From NCBI GenBank assembly GCA_026196875.1, contig JAPHTP010000005.1, positions 1 through 64,000 of the forward strand: a DNA stretch of 64,000 nt, read 5' to 3'. A program made the position numbers and the translations under genes. Every line of letters starts with the position of its first letter. The stretch's first letter is position 1. Below are positions 17,148-26,391 of the stretch, one piece after another. The notes under the pieces were generated by a model. That model was not told the DNA's origin. It saw only the letters and a program-made list of their open reading frames with translations, and did no database searches. The stretch is from Kangiellaceae bacterium (GTDB lineage Bacteria; Pseudomonadota; Gammaproteobacteria; Enterobacterales; Kangiellaceae).

Positions 17148-17846
17148 CTACTCTACAATTAATTGATATAGAGCTTGGCCACTCGCAGAATATTTTTTTT
17201 CAAAAAGCGTCAAAGATACATCAAGCTTCAAGCTATCAACAGTAAACTCTCTCGAAGTTAAAAGCTTCCAAGCTACCGCAAATTCTTCCAAGTACAATCT
17301 CCAATTACTTCTTAGCTCTGTTCGCTTTGCCAAGTTTTTAAGGACTGGAAACACTGGATGCCCATGCCAACGCCGTTTTAAGTGAACTGACTTTGGCCAA
17401 GGATTGGGGTAAAGAATATAGTGTTTCTCAAAGGTAATATTATTTTCCAGGCACAGCCGCCATAGATCTTCACAGTTGGCCCTCAGCAGCAAGCAGTTGT
17501 CAGGTCGCTTTTCTTCATTGCCGTCTTTGGACAAACGATGAATAGACTGGTCGACACCGACGATCAATGAACTGGGGTTCTGCTCCGCTAATTTAAAACT
17601 ACTCATCGCCGTCCCACAGCAGGAATCCAATATAAGATTTTGATAAGTAGAGGATTTAATTTGTTTTTGAAGAAGGTAAAAAGCTTCCAAATTATGCTCT
17701 TGATAGGGCTTTCGATAGTCCGTTTTAACGTGCTTTTGCACTAAATCATCAAGGTTTTGGTGAATGCCCGCTTGATTGGTGGTAACTATCTTTGAGCAAT
17801 ACTGATCGGAACTATCGTTGTTAGACACGCGCAATCCACTCTTCAC
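17148..17846 (-). CDS. TrmB-like SAM-dependent methyltransferase
   Basis: A 232-residue cytoplasmic protein of the tRNA (guanine-N7) methyltransferase family in the wide sense. The SAM-binding loop is LILDSCCGTAMSSFKLA, followed by the acidic VGVDQSI. The family's substrate motif appears as YPNPWPKSVHLKRRWHGHPV. In true TrmB the loop is usually GCGxG and the PNPW/K motif is DPWPKxRHHKRR, so this is a divergent paralogue rather than the housekeeping enzyme. The start shown is GTG. It may modify tRNA or another substrate. The gene stands alone between convergent and divergent neighbours. Confidence 0.75.
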   Translation of the reverse strand: MKSGLRVSNNDSSDQYCSKIVTTNQAGIHQNLDDLVQKHVKTDYRKPYQEHNLEAFYLLQKQIKSSTYQNLILDSCCGTAMSSFKLAEQNPSSLIVGVDQSIHRLSKDGNEEKRPDNCLLLRANCEDLWRLCLENNITFEKHYILYPNPWPKSVHLKRRWHGHPVFPVLKNLAKRTELRSNWRLYLEEFAVAWKLLTSREFTVDSLKLDVSLTLFEKKYSASGQALYQLIVE

Positions 17847-17960
17847 ATAAAAATGAAAAACTACTTAATGGAAGAGATTTTACTTTATTTTTCATCGATT
17901 TGTTCTTTAATTAAATAATGCTGGCGCCAATTGTAGGTATTTGGCCATAGGCTAATAAAT

Positions 17961-20258
17961 ATGGATGCCAAAAATCATCGATTTCATTGTTTAAAAATGG
18001 TGGCATATCGCACTGCTACTCTAGTCATCACCTATGCTTTGCTTATAGGTGTTGGAACGGCTTTGGCCGAAGACGGGGAAGCTGTTGATATTACTGAGCT
18101 GTCTCTTGAGGACTTACTCAATCTTAAAGTCACAAGCGCCGCCAAGATCACCCAGAAAGTTTCCGAAGCTTCCAGCGTTATATCAGTATTTAACCAAATC
18201 CAAGTAGAACAATACGGCTGGCAAACGATCAATCAGCTTTTATATTCACAACCTGGATTTGGTCCATCACAAGATTACGATCGACCAACCGTTGCAACCC
18301 GCGGAAATTTTGACAGCTGGAGCAACAACCATATTTTGCATTTAATTGACGGGGTTCCATTCAATGATAATCTTTACGGTTCGGCTTACACTTGGCTGAT
18401 GCCACTTTTTACCAGTCAAACGATTGAAGTAATTCGTGGCCCAGGTTCAGCACTCTACGGCTCCAACGCGACCAATGGTGTGGTACAAATGAACACATTG
18501 ACTGCCTCCGATCTTGAAGGCCAATCAAGAGTGCGTTTAAGTTTTGGTGACGACAGCATGCGCCGCATTTCCGCGCTTACCGGCAAAGTAAAAAACGAGC
18601 TCGACTTTATTTTGGGTTACTCATTCCATGACACTGATGGTAACGAATACCTGAGTCATGACGGTTCCAATCGATTAGCCGCTGTTAGCACCCCGGAAAC
18701 TAATCGGCCTCTTTCGCAAAAATTTCAAACTCGCGACGAAAAAAAGGACAGCTACTTTTGGAGTAAATTGACTATTGGCGAAGAATGGAACATTCAATAC
18801 CACAGACAAGAATGGAGTTTTGATACAGGTCACGGTTGGGTATTTTGGATCCCGGATTTTGATGAAGATATGCAAGAGCAAAGAGATATTTTCTCAATAA
18901 AACATACCAATAAAAATCTAAACGGAATTACCCAAGAGTATGTTTTTAAATACCAAAATCATGCGATCCAATGGGACCAGAGATATTACCCTAATGGAGC
19001 CTTTGCAGACTATTATCCTTCCGGTATGTGGGAATATTTAGAAACTGACGCCACCGATATTTTTGTCAGAGCACAGATAACTTACTTCCAACCGGATACG
19101 CAAAATACCTGGTTGGCAGGAATTGAAGTCGATAGATTCTCTTACGAAGGCGATAAACAGCACTACAGCAATATCAACGTTGACTCTGAACTTTTTGAAC
19201 CCTTTCCAGGTGACATTAATATGCCGCTAGGACCTTGGCTAGACTTTATTCTAGATGAACCAGTGCTCAATACAGCTTTGTACGTTCAGTATAATGATGC
19301 TGAATTTGCTTCGTCAGACTTGGCCTTAACATTGGGCTTGAGATGGGATAAATTGTCATTGGATTATCAAGATGTTTATGATAATTATCTTAAAAAAGAA
19401 AAAGAACTGTCCCGCTTAAGCCCTAGATTAGCACTGATTTATAAAGCGGGAAATAACCTATCTTATAAGTTTTTCGCAGGAAAATCCTTCCGAGCTCCCA
19501 CACCAACGGAAATGGCAGGCGCCCATACATTTTCTTTAGCATCAAACATTGCAGAATTAAAAGCCGAACTGGTTACCACTTATGAATTACAAGCCGACTG
19601 GAATATTGATCAAAATCATATACTACGGAGCAATTTGTTTTGGCTTAAATTTGAAAACCAAATCGCTTATTCTACTGTAAACTTTAACCTCAGTAGCAAT
19701 GTGTATTCCACAGAAAATGCCGGTATCGAATTAGAGGTACTCGGCAACTATGATAACTGGAACTGGTTTGCCAACTTGTCTTACACCAACCGGTTAGATG
19801 AAACTATACTGGCATTTTTTATTGATGAAAACGATCCAAACGCTCCGCCAATTCCTGAGTTTACAGAGCACTCTTCAGACTTAAAATGGGAACCAGAAAT
19901 AAAGATCAATGCAGGTGTTTATTACCAAACCGGCAACTGGGATTTTTCTGCAAGCTTGCATTATCACGGTGAAGTAGAAAGGAGACAAAATGAGGTTGGC
20001 AATCCGGGAGGCTTTTTACCTCTCGGTGTCGATGTGCCGCTTAACTACGATCTCAATGACCATAGACCTGAAACATTGGATGCATGGACTAAATTAGATT
20101 TAAAAGTAGGTTATCAAGTTAATCCTGCTATAGTTTTTGGTTTGAAAGTGGAAAACTTATTGGACGAAGAAGCTTATTTGGTAAAGACGGGGCCATTCCC
20201 TTTCGACTACCGAATTAATGACCGTCATGTTAGCTTATTTATGAATGCTAGCTTTTAA
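17961..20258 (+). CDS. TonB-dependent outer-membrane receptor
   Basis: A 765-residue receptor. After a signal sequence (IGVGTALAEDG) comes the TELSLEDLLNLKVTSAAK stretch typical of a group of marine receptors. Then comes the plug (QINQLLYSQPGF-type segment, HILHLIDGVPFNDNL, IEVIRGPGSALYGSNATNGV) and the barrel, with FFAGKSFRAPTPTEM near residue 510 and a final NLLDEEAYLVKTG...HVSLFMNASF strand. The FRAP box has no NPNL partner, so a haem role is not supported. The substrate is unknown. It has its own promoter region of about 110 bp shared with the divergent methyltransferase gene. Confidence 0.85.
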   Translation: MDAKNHRFHCLKMVAYRTATLVITYALLIGVGTALAEDGEAVDITELSLEDLLNLKVTSAAKITQKVSEASSVISVFNQIQVEQYGWQTINQLLYSQPGFGPSQDYDRPTVATRGNFDSWSNNHILHLIDGVPFNDNLYGSAYTWLMPLFTSQTIEVIRGPGSALYGSNATNGVVQMNTLTASDLEGQSRVRLSFGDDSMRRISALTGKVKNELDFILGYSFHDTDGNEYLSHDGSNRLAAVSTPETNRPLSQKFQTRDEKKDSYFWSKLTIGEEWNIQYHRQEWSFDTGHGWVFWIPDFDEDMQEQRDIFSIKHTNKNLNGITQEYVFKYQNHAIQWDQRYYPNGAFADYYPSGMWEYLETDATDIFVRAQITYFQPDTQNTWLAGIEVDRFSYEGDKQHYSNINVDSELFEPFPGDINMPLGPWLDFILDEPVLNTALYVQYNDAEFASSDLALTLGLRWDKLSLDYQDVYDNYLKKEKELSRLSPRLALIYKAGNNLSYKFFAGKSFRAPTPTEMAGAHTFSLASNIAELKAELVTTYELQADWNIDQNHILRSNLFWLKFENQIAYSTVNFNLSSNVYSTENAGIELEVLGNYDNWNWFANLSYTNRLDETILAFFIDENDPNAPPIPEFTEHSSDLKWEPEIKINAGVYYQTGNWDFSASLHYHGEVERRQNEVGNPGGFLPLGVDVPLNYDLNDHRPETLDAWTKLDLKVGYQVNPAIVFGLKVENLLDEEAYLVKTGPFPFDYRINDRHVSLFMNASF

Positions 20259-20297
20259 GCTAGTTGTTAGTTGGTAGCCTCACGATAGTGTTTCGAT

Positions 20298-20723
20298 TTA
20301 GATATCAGTCTTTTTATCAACTACATAATCTATCTTGATTTTATCATCTTCACCCCACTCTCTTTCGAGGCGATATTCATTGCCATTCACGCGATGATAA
20401 ATCCAAAGTTTATTTGCAGATTGCCAGTATACTTTTGGGGCGACCATTGCCGCTTGACCGTCGATAATAAAAACATTACCTGCTTCAGAAGGCAAATCGG
20501 AAAATGAGCGAACAATTGAAATTTGAGTACTCTTTTTTTCGCTGTTACCACAACTTCGTTCGAATATTACTGCTTTATAAATTGCACCTGGCGATAAAAA
20601 CTCATCTACGACTCGATTATCGCAATCACCTGAATCAAAGTTGTATATTAAGTAAGCCAGTCCCAAAATAACTGAAATAAGAATGGCAAAAAGCGCCATT
20701 AAGATCTTGTTCAATTGGCTCAT
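20298..20723 (-). CDS. small membrane-anchored protein, DUF5412-like
   Basis: A 141-residue protein with one N-terminal membrane helix (ILMALFAILISVILGLAYLIY) and an extracytoplasmic domain of about 110 residues. Two cysteines (DSGDCDNRV and ERSCGNSE) frame the sequence SPGAIYKAVIFERSCG, which resembles the start of DUF5412-type proteins (SPDGKYKAVxFxRxCG). Strand-rich sequence follows (KVYWQSANKLWIYH). The function is unknown. It overlaps nothing and faces the end of the receptor gene. The family call is made from memory of the motif and is not certain. Confidence 0.6.
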   Translation of the reverse strand: MSQLNKILMALFAILISVILGLAYLIYNFDSGDCDNRVVDEFLSPGAIYKAVIFERSCGNSEKKSTQISIVRSFSDLPSEAGNVFIIDGQAAMVAPKVYWQSANKLWIYHRVNGNEYRLEREWGEDDKIKIDYVVDKKTDI

Positions 20724-20881
20724 AATGATTCTCCAACAATCCCAAACATATAATATTAACTTTTTATCTTATCATCGACAGTATAACTCGACCAACCGAC
20801 CTCACAGGAAGTTTAAAAGGAGTTATTGAATTTATCGCTAAACAATTTACGAACGCGGCATACAACCAGAAGGGGTTAAGT

Positions 20882-20910
20882 AAAAGGCCGATAATTAGTT
20901 ATCGGCTTTT
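20882..20910 (-). terminator. terminator downstream of amidohydrolase gene
   Basis: AAAAGGCCGATAA and TTATCGGCTTTT form a long stem (one bulge) around an ATTAG loop. It starts 41 bp after the stop codon of the minus-strand amidohydrolase gene, and the A/T feet allow termination in both directions. Confidence 0.75.
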
Positions 20911-20950
20911 AAGCACTTTAACATTAATGGTCATAGTGTCAGTCTAAGTT

Positions 20951-22264
20951 TTACTTCTGTTTGTAAACTTTGCCGGACTTCATTACAAAATCAATATCAA
21001 GCAATTCCGAAATATCTTTAAGCGGTGAACCATGGGTGGCAACTATGTCTGCGTTTTTGCCAGCTTCGATGGTTCCCAGTGAATCACTCATATTTAAAAG
21101 ATCTGCAGCGTTGACGGTGGCAGACTTGATAATAGCCATTGCCGGCATTCCAGCTTTATTCATCAGCACCGCTTCTTGGGCGTTAATTCCGTGTTTAGAT
21201 ACACCGCTATCCGTGCCAAAAGCAATCTTTACGCCGGCCTTGTATGCCTTGGCAAAATTCCCCTTCATATCATTACCAACTCGAATAGCTTTTTTCCTGA
21301 TTGCCTCACTCATAAAATTAGACTTTTCTGCCATATTTTTTACCGTTTCTCCAGCCAGCAAAGTGGGAACAAGATAGGCACCGGTCTTTTTAAATAGTCT
21401 AATCGCTTTCTTGCCGGCATAGGTCCCATGCTCAACACTAGCCACTCCTGCTTCAAGAGCTGCAACAATGCCGTCTTCTTGATGCGCATGAGCCGCAACT
21501 TTTTTCCCCATAGTTGCGGCAGCTCTAACAATTTCCTTTAATTCATCGAGCTGCATTTGCTGCCCAGTGCCAGTGGCGCGATCCGTAAGCACACCGCCGG
21601 TTGAGGCTACTTTAATCCAATCTCCGCCAAACTTGATTGCCCGCCTCGCCGCGCGGCGACAATCATATGGTCCGTCACACACTTGTTTGCTAGAGTAATA
21701 TTCCATTAAATCAGGTTTAACACCACTAACATCTCCATGACCACCGGTGATCCCGACGCCTCCAGCAGCAATTATTCTTGGCCCTTCCACCCATCCTTTA
21801 TTGATGGCATCCCTTAACGCATACATGTACTGAGGATCGGAACCAACATCACGCACGGTAGTAAATCCGGCTAAAAGAGTCTTCATCGCATAATGAGTGC
21901 TACGCATCGCCATCAGTTCGTCAGACATTTTTAAGGATTCACTATCTTTGCCTGGCCCCAACTCGCCTTGTAAATGGACATGCATATCCATTAAGCCAGG
22001 CATTACAAAACTTTGCTTTAAGTCGACAATTCGATCCACTTTTTTGACCTGAATAAACCCGGCTTCTACTGACTTTATCTTTCCCTTTTCAACAACTATA
22101 GTCTGCTCTGATAACGGCTTTTCGCCTGGCTTTGCAAGTAACTTTCCTGCATAAATCACCGTAGTTTCAGCTAACACACTTCCAGCCCAAACTGTTGCCA
22201 AAACACATCCAAACTTTAAAGGTCGTTTTAACCAATTTTTATTGGTTTTTTGTTGTAGTTTCAT
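20951..22264 (-). CDS. periplasmic amidohydrolase (prolidase/imidazolonepropionase-like)
   Basis: A 437-residue enzyme with a signal peptide (VLATVWAGSVLAETT) and a complete amidohydrolase metal site: MDMHVHLQG (residues ~90-95), the lysine in GGDWIKVASTGG, the histidines in AAHAHQEDG and SVEHGTYAG, and the aspartate in AFGTDSGV. It ends with SLGTIEAGKNADIVA. Relatives with this pattern include Xaa-Pro and Xaa-Arg dipeptidases. It differs clearly from the larger amidohydrolase at 6422. A small membrane-protein gene lies just upstream on the same strand. The substrate is likely a dipeptide or cyclic amide. Confidence 0.85.
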   Translation of the reverse strand: MKLQQKTNKNWLKRPLKFGCVLATVWAGSVLAETTVIYAGKLLAKPGEKPLSEQTIVVEKGKIKSVEAGFIQVKKVDRIVDLKQSFVMPGLMDMHVHLQGELGPGKDSESLKMSDELMAMRSTHYAMKTLLAGFTTVRDVGSDPQYMYALRDAINKGWVEGPRIIAAGGVGITGGHGDVSGVKPDLMEYYSSKQVCDGPYDCRRAARRAIKFGGDWIKVASTGGVLTDRATGTGQQMQLDELKEIVRAAATMGKKVAAHAHQEDGIVAALEAGVASVEHGTYAGKKAIRLFKKTGAYLVPTLLAGETVKNMAEKSNFMSEAIRKKAIRVGNDMKGNFAKAYKAGVKIAFGTDSGVSKHGINAQEAVLMNKAGMPAMAIIKSATVNAADLLNMSDSLGTIEAGKNADIVATHGSPLKDISELLDIDFVMKSGKVYKQK

Positions 22265-22323
22265 TGATAAGTCTCAGTAATATATTTGTGTGGTCTGATA
22301 GTTGTCACGCTAACTAGACTTGC

Positions 22324-22509
22324 CTAGTGCTTAGGTTTAACGGTACCAATCAAAAGAAAAATGATCCCAACAACAAAGTTGGTAAAGATCAACATGCTGA
22401 ACTGACCGCTAAAAACAAGTGCACTGACGAGCCAAATTATCGATGACAAAATTAACAGTCCGCCGATAACCTGAAATATGCGGTTTCTAATTGTTGAAGC
22501 TTGGCCCAT
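22324..22509 (-). CDS. small two-helix membrane protein
   Basis: Sixty-one residues from the ATG at 22509, which has a GAGGA binding site seven bases upstream. A longer frame to 22557 adds 16 basic residues and has no good site. Two hydrophobic helices (FQVIGGLLILSSIIWLVSALVF and MLIFTNFVVGIIFLLIG) are joined by a short polar turn. It is 60 bp upstream of the amidohydrolase gene and may be co-transcribed. No family is recognised. Confidence 0.6.
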   Translation of the reverse strand: MGQASTIRNRIFQVIGGLLILSSIIWLVSALVFSGQFSMLIFTNFVVGIIFLLIGTVKPKH

Positions 22510-22851
22510 AAATCCTCGTCGATTTTTATTTTTTAATTGCTTGTGCAATATAGCCACTATCCAGATGTTTGTCTATCGCTCTAAGTCCTACTGCGGCTTT
22601 TTTCAAGCTATCGATGATTATTTCACCAGTATACTGTTAAGCAACACCTAAGTATTTTCCCGGCCAGGTTAGCTTAAAAGAGTACTGCAGACTAAAATTT
22701 GTGTGATGATAGGAATTGTTCCGAGCTAATCCATTACTATGTTTATGCAGTAATAAATTTGGCAATGGGCAGGCTAAGTAAGAATTTGAGCTTAGTAAAA
22801 ACTGTGTTGGCAAAAACGCCGTTTTTTATGACGAAAACAAACCACTGCTTT

Positions 22852-23196
22852 CTACAAGACTTTATCTTTAAGTCTTGCTAACTTTTCCTTCAATATCAGT
22901 GCTTCTGGGGTATATCTCTCGTCCAAGGGGATCGCAAAAATATTCGCTCCTAGTTCCCTGTAGGGATTAAAAACTAAATGCTCAACTCCAATATCTTTTG
23001 GCTTAATCCCGAGAACGTCAGATAATCGATTGTAAAGTGCCAAAGCTTTTTGCGGAAACTTTATGTCATCAACACTAATAAACGCCTCAATAACTTCATC
23101 GTCAGAAAGCTTATCAAGTTTTGATACTTGAAACTCAGAGCTTTCCGCTTCAGACTTATAAGATTCATCTTCAGAAGAATTAGACATAGGCGACAT
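22852..23196 (-). CDS. small acidic hypothetical protein
   Basis: A 114-residue soluble protein. The first 30 residues are Ser/Glu-rich and probably disordered. The rest looks folded, with helices such as DEVIEAFISVDDIKFPQKALALYN and the phrase VLGIKPKDIGVEHLVFNPYR. I recognise no family. Two ATG codons three residues apart can serve as start. It is followed at its right by a GNAT remnant on the same strand. Confidence 0.55.
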   Translation of the reverse strand: MSPMSNSSEDESYKSEAESSEFQVSKLDKLSDDEVIEAFISVDDIKFPQKALALYNRLSDVLGIKPKDIGVEHLVFNPYRELGANIFAIPLDERYTPEALILKEKLARLKDKVL

Positions 23197-23232
23197 TTAA
23201 TCTAAACGCTGTCAGCTTTAGATGTGGTTTTA

Positions 23233-23457
23233 TTATCTGTTCTTTAATTCTAGTCCAAACAAGGGAATTTTGTCGGAATAAAACTCATTGCACCATTGGT
23301 GTTTATTAATTATTTCTTTTGGTACATTAAAGGCATTATTTTTATTTTGCGACTCAACCTCAGAAAAGCCAAAACGCCTATAAAAATAGGAAACATGATC
23401 AAAAGGTAAACATACAAGGCGCTTACAATCAATTGCCTGAGCCAGGCTAATTCCATT
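23233..23457 (-). pseudogene. C-terminal remnant of a GNAT acetyltransferase
   Basis: Directly after the stop codon of the FMN oxidase gene, 74 codons in one open frame read NGISLAQAIDCKRLVCLPFD, then HVSYFYRRFGFSEV, and continue to a TAA at 23233. The FYRRFGF phrase and the preceding CKRLVC strand are the C-terminal part of a GNAT N-acetyltransferase. The N-terminal half with the acetyl-CoA loop (motif A) is absent and there is no start codon at the front, so this is a truncated leftover, probably from a deletion at the end of the oxidase gene. Confidence 0.7.
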
Positions 23458-24651
23458 TTATCTTAAAATATCAGTGTTGATTTCATTAACAGCATTCACG
23501 CCCGTCAATGCCATAGCAACTTTCATTTCACCGCTCAAAATTTGCAGCATATGCGCAACTCCTTTTTCACCAGCTCCCGCTAAAGCGTAAGCCCATGCCC
23601 GCCCAATCATACAGGCATCAGCGCCCATTGCGATCGACTTAACAACATCCAACCCCGAGCGAATGCCACCATCAACGATAACTTTGCATTTGTCTTGAAC
23701 TGTTTGCTTAATGTCAGAAACAACATCTAAAGTTGCTGGCGCGCCGTCTAGTTGGCGTCCGCCATGATTAGAAACCACAATAGCGTCAGCCCCAACCTTT
23801 AATGCAAATTGCGCATCTTCCTTGTCGAGTATGCCTTTGATAATAATATTCCCATCCCAATGCTCACGGATCCAAGAAAGATCTTCCCAAGTCATACTTG
23901 CATCAAATTGACTATCGACCCAACTTTTAAAGTCACTCAAAGAATTTGCATTGGGCACAGCTTGTTCGAGGTTTCCGAACGTTAGTGGCTTGCCTCTTAT
24001 GGCAACATCTAACATCCAACCAGGATGGCTCACAATATCCCATGCTCGTTTAATGGAGCCAATAAAATTGGTTCCGCCACTAAGTCCGTTCCGGATATCT
24101 CGATACCTTTCGCCCAACACCGGTAAATCAACTGTAAAAACCAAATTTTTACAGCCTGCCAATTTCGCTCTTTGCATTAAATCAATTGCATACTTTCGAT
24201 CTCGTATGACATATAACTGGAACCAAAATGGCGTCGGATTAGCTTGGTGAAGCTCTTCGATAGAACAGATCCCAACGGTGGAAAGCGTAAAGGGAATATG
24301 CTTATTCGCAGCCGCTCTAAAAGCCTGTACTTCTCCCCTTTTCGCATAACAGCCAGCTAAACCAACCGGGGCCAAAATAACGGGCATACTCATTGGCTCG
24401 CCAAAAAGTTCATGCTGTGTAGAAACATGAGAAACGTCTTTGAGTACTCTTTGTCTGAGTTCGAGATTCTCAAACGCGGCTCGATTATTCTTTAGAGTTG
24501 ACTCAGAATAGGAACCGCCGTCTATATAGTCGAAAAATTGTCTGGGCAGTCGCTTTTCAGCTAGCAGGCGATAATCTGACACCGAAGCAGGTGCAATGTT
24601 TAGGCTATTGTTCGACATAACAAATGATGATGACCCTGAAGTAGGGTTCAT
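23458..24651 (-). CDS. FMN-dependent alpha-hydroxy acid oxidase/dehydrogenase
   Basis: A 397-residue flavoenzyme of the L-lactate dehydrogenase (LldD)/glycolate oxidase family. The N-terminal RQFFDYIDGGSYSESTLKNN, the FMN-contact segment PVILAPVGLAG, the active-site AIVVSNHGGRQLD and the phosphate-binding VDGGIRSGLDVVKSIAMGA are all present. Length is normal. It lies 67 bp downstream of a PLP-dependent decarboxylase gene on the same strand, probably in one operon. The substrate could be lactate, glycolate, mandelate or another 2-hydroxy acid; the partner gene does not decide this. It carries no membrane anchor. Confidence 0.9.
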   Translation of the reverse strand: MNPTSGSSSFVMSNNSLNIAPASVSDYRLLAEKRLPRQFFDYIDGGSYSESTLKNNRAAFENLELRQRVLKDVSHVSTQHELFGEPMSMPVILAPVGLAGCYAKRGEVQAFRAAANKHIPFTLSTVGICSIEELHQANPTPFWFQLYVIRDRKYAIDLMQRAKLAGCKNLVFTVDLPVLGERYRDIRNGLSGGTNFIGSIKRAWDIVSHPGWMLDVAIRGKPLTFGNLEQAVPNANSLSDFKSWVDSQFDASMTWEDLSWIREHWDGNIIIKGILDKEDAQFALKVGADAIVVSNHGGRQLDGAPATLDVVSDIKQTVQDKCKVIVDGGIRSGLDVVKSIAMGADACMIGRAWAYALAGAGEKGVAHMLQILSGEMKVAMALTGVNAVNEINTDILR

Positions 24652-24718
24652 CTTATACGAGTCAAAGTGTCGACTTCAAGTTAGGACAAGGTGCCCACTT
24701 GCTATAAGGTGTCTCTTG

Positions 24719-26149
24719 CTACAATGTTTGGCCACCAAATTTAGTTGCCACCTCATCAAGGCACTGCATCGCAATTTCAACATCTTCAACTCTACTCTGC
24801 CAATTGCTAAATGCTGCTCTGATACATTGCTTGCCTTGCCACATTCCTGCACTAACAAAAATGCGTCCATCTTGATTAATTTCGTCTCGCACCCTACAAG
24901 TTAGAATATCAGCTTGTTCTGCATTCATTTCATCAACTTTTGGAGTAAACAAAACGACATTGAGTTTACAATCATGTAGTAGTTGATAGTGAGGCGATTT
25001 AGTTATTTTATCAGCAAAGAGTTTTGCCAATTTAATATTACTTTCAACCCATTTGGCGATCCCTTCTCGCCCATAGACCAGCAAACTCATCCATACCGGT
25101 AACGCTCGAAACCGACGAGAATTTTCGATACCCAAAGCCATAAAGTCAGGATTTTCAATTGAGCTATTTAAATAGGGTGCAGGAACGTTTAGAGAACCAA
25201 ATAGAAGATCTTGGTGGCGAGTTAAAAACACCCCGCAGTCATAGGGAACATTGAGCCATTTGTGACAATCTAGTGTAATCGAATCTGCGTTTTCGATCCC
25301 ATGTGAAAGTCTCGGTTGATTAACTAACCTTTCAAACATTCCAAAAGCTGCATCCACATGAAGCCATGCTTCGTATTGATGTGCGATTTCCGATATCGCG
25401 CTAAGGTCATCAAAATCTGTTGCGGTAACCGTAGCCGCACTCGCGATAATCACTTTTGATTTGGCATTAGATTGTTCTAATTGTTGTTTAAGGTCCTTAA
25501 GACACATTGCTTCAGAGTTATCTAAGGTCTTTATTTTGACAATACAATTCTGCCCCAACCCGCACATACCAAGAGTTTTAAGCATACTCGAGTGAGGTGT
25601 CGCTGCGAATACCTCTATTGATAATGAGGTAACTCCATCCTTTGCAACATTTAATCCTTGTTGCTGACCGCAAAAGTCTCGCGCTAGCAAAGCACCTAGA
25701 AAATTTGATGCTGTTGCGCCTGTCGTCATCAGGCCTTTAAAACTTGGTGGTAAATAAAACATCTCGCAAAGCCACTGAATAGCCTGCCTTTCTACCTGGG
25801 AAGCGACCGAGTCTATACCCGAAGATAAGTTTTGATCGAAACTGGTAACAAGCCAATCCGCAAAAGTTGCGATAGGGGTTGCACCACCAGTAACAAAGCC
25901 CCAATAGCGCGGTCCGCGGCTGGCGGATAACTGAGGGATCACTTGATCGCACAAACGTTCCAAAGCTTGCGCAAATGGAATTCCTGCTTCAATAAAGCTC
26001 TCGGATTTCAATCGCGAATCAGTCTGTGCGACAGGCCTGTTTTCTAAATCATCGATAAAATTTTCGGTGATTTGGGCAAACACTTGGATTAACTTGGTAA
26101 TGCTCTCTTTTTCATTGCTCAAATCCAGAGCAGACAATTCAACAGCCAT
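24719..26149 (-). CDS. PLP-dependent group II amino-acid decarboxylase
   Basis: About 476 residues from the ATG at 26149 (a TTG two codons earlier is possible). The pyridoxal-phosphate lysine sits in ITLDCHKWLNVPYDCG, with the upstream aspartate/alanine site WLHVDAAFG and the cofactor loop TTGATASNFLGALLAR. These are features of the glutamate/aromatic-L-amino-acid decarboxylase family. The C-terminal domain ends in the usual IRAAFSNWQS...DVEIAMQCLDEVA. It comes first in an apparent operon with the FMN hydroxyacid oxidase. Substrate specificity is not readable: aromatic residues and glutamate are both plausible. Confidence 0.85.
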   Translation of the reverse strand: MAVELSALDLSNEKESITKLIQVFAQITENFIDDLENRPVAQTDSRLKSESFIEAGIPFAQALERLCDQVIPQLSASRGPRYWGFVTGGATPIATFADWLVTSFDQNLSSGIDSVASQVERQAIQWLCEMFYLPPSFKGLMTTGATASNFLGALLARDFCGQQQGLNVAKDGVTSLSIEVFAATPHSSMLKTLGMCGLGQNCIVKIKTLDNSEAMCLKDLKQQLEQSNAKSKVIIASAATVTATDFDDLSAISEIAHQYEAWLHVDAAFGMFERLVNQPRLSHGIENADSITLDCHKWLNVPYDCGVFLTRHQDLLFGSLNVPAPYLNSSIENPDFMALGIENSRRFRALPVWMSLLVYGREGIAKWVESNIKLAKLFADKITKSPHYQLLHDCKLNVVLFTPKVDEMNAEQADILTCRVRDEINQDGRIFVSAGMWQGKQCIRAAFSNWQSRVEDVEIAMQCLDEVATKFGGQTL

Positions 26150-26391
26150 AAGCAAAACCTCACTTTATAGTGGCAATAGTTATAAAACCCTAGAATATGG
26201 ATTCTTCTTATTATTAAGGAAGCTCTAAATTAAAACATCTACAGATTGAACGCTTCTCAATCAACACAGATAAATTGTTTTCTAACACTTCCAAAATATG
26301 TATCGAATGCTAATTCTCCACAAAACTGCCAAGGATAATCTAGACTTAATAAGATATTTTAATGGAAATTCGACATTTATAGGACCGATTA

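Noticed and set aside
20821-20950. Open frame on the plus strand reading FIAKQFTNAAYNQKGL before the terminator
   Set aside because: Only about 40 codons, no start signal and no similarity recognised; it runs through the terminator hairpin.
22558-22851. 294-bp gap searched for a small gene or RNA
   Set aside because: Only a 60-codon frame with no binding site or recognisable motif; no clear hairpin with a T-tract.
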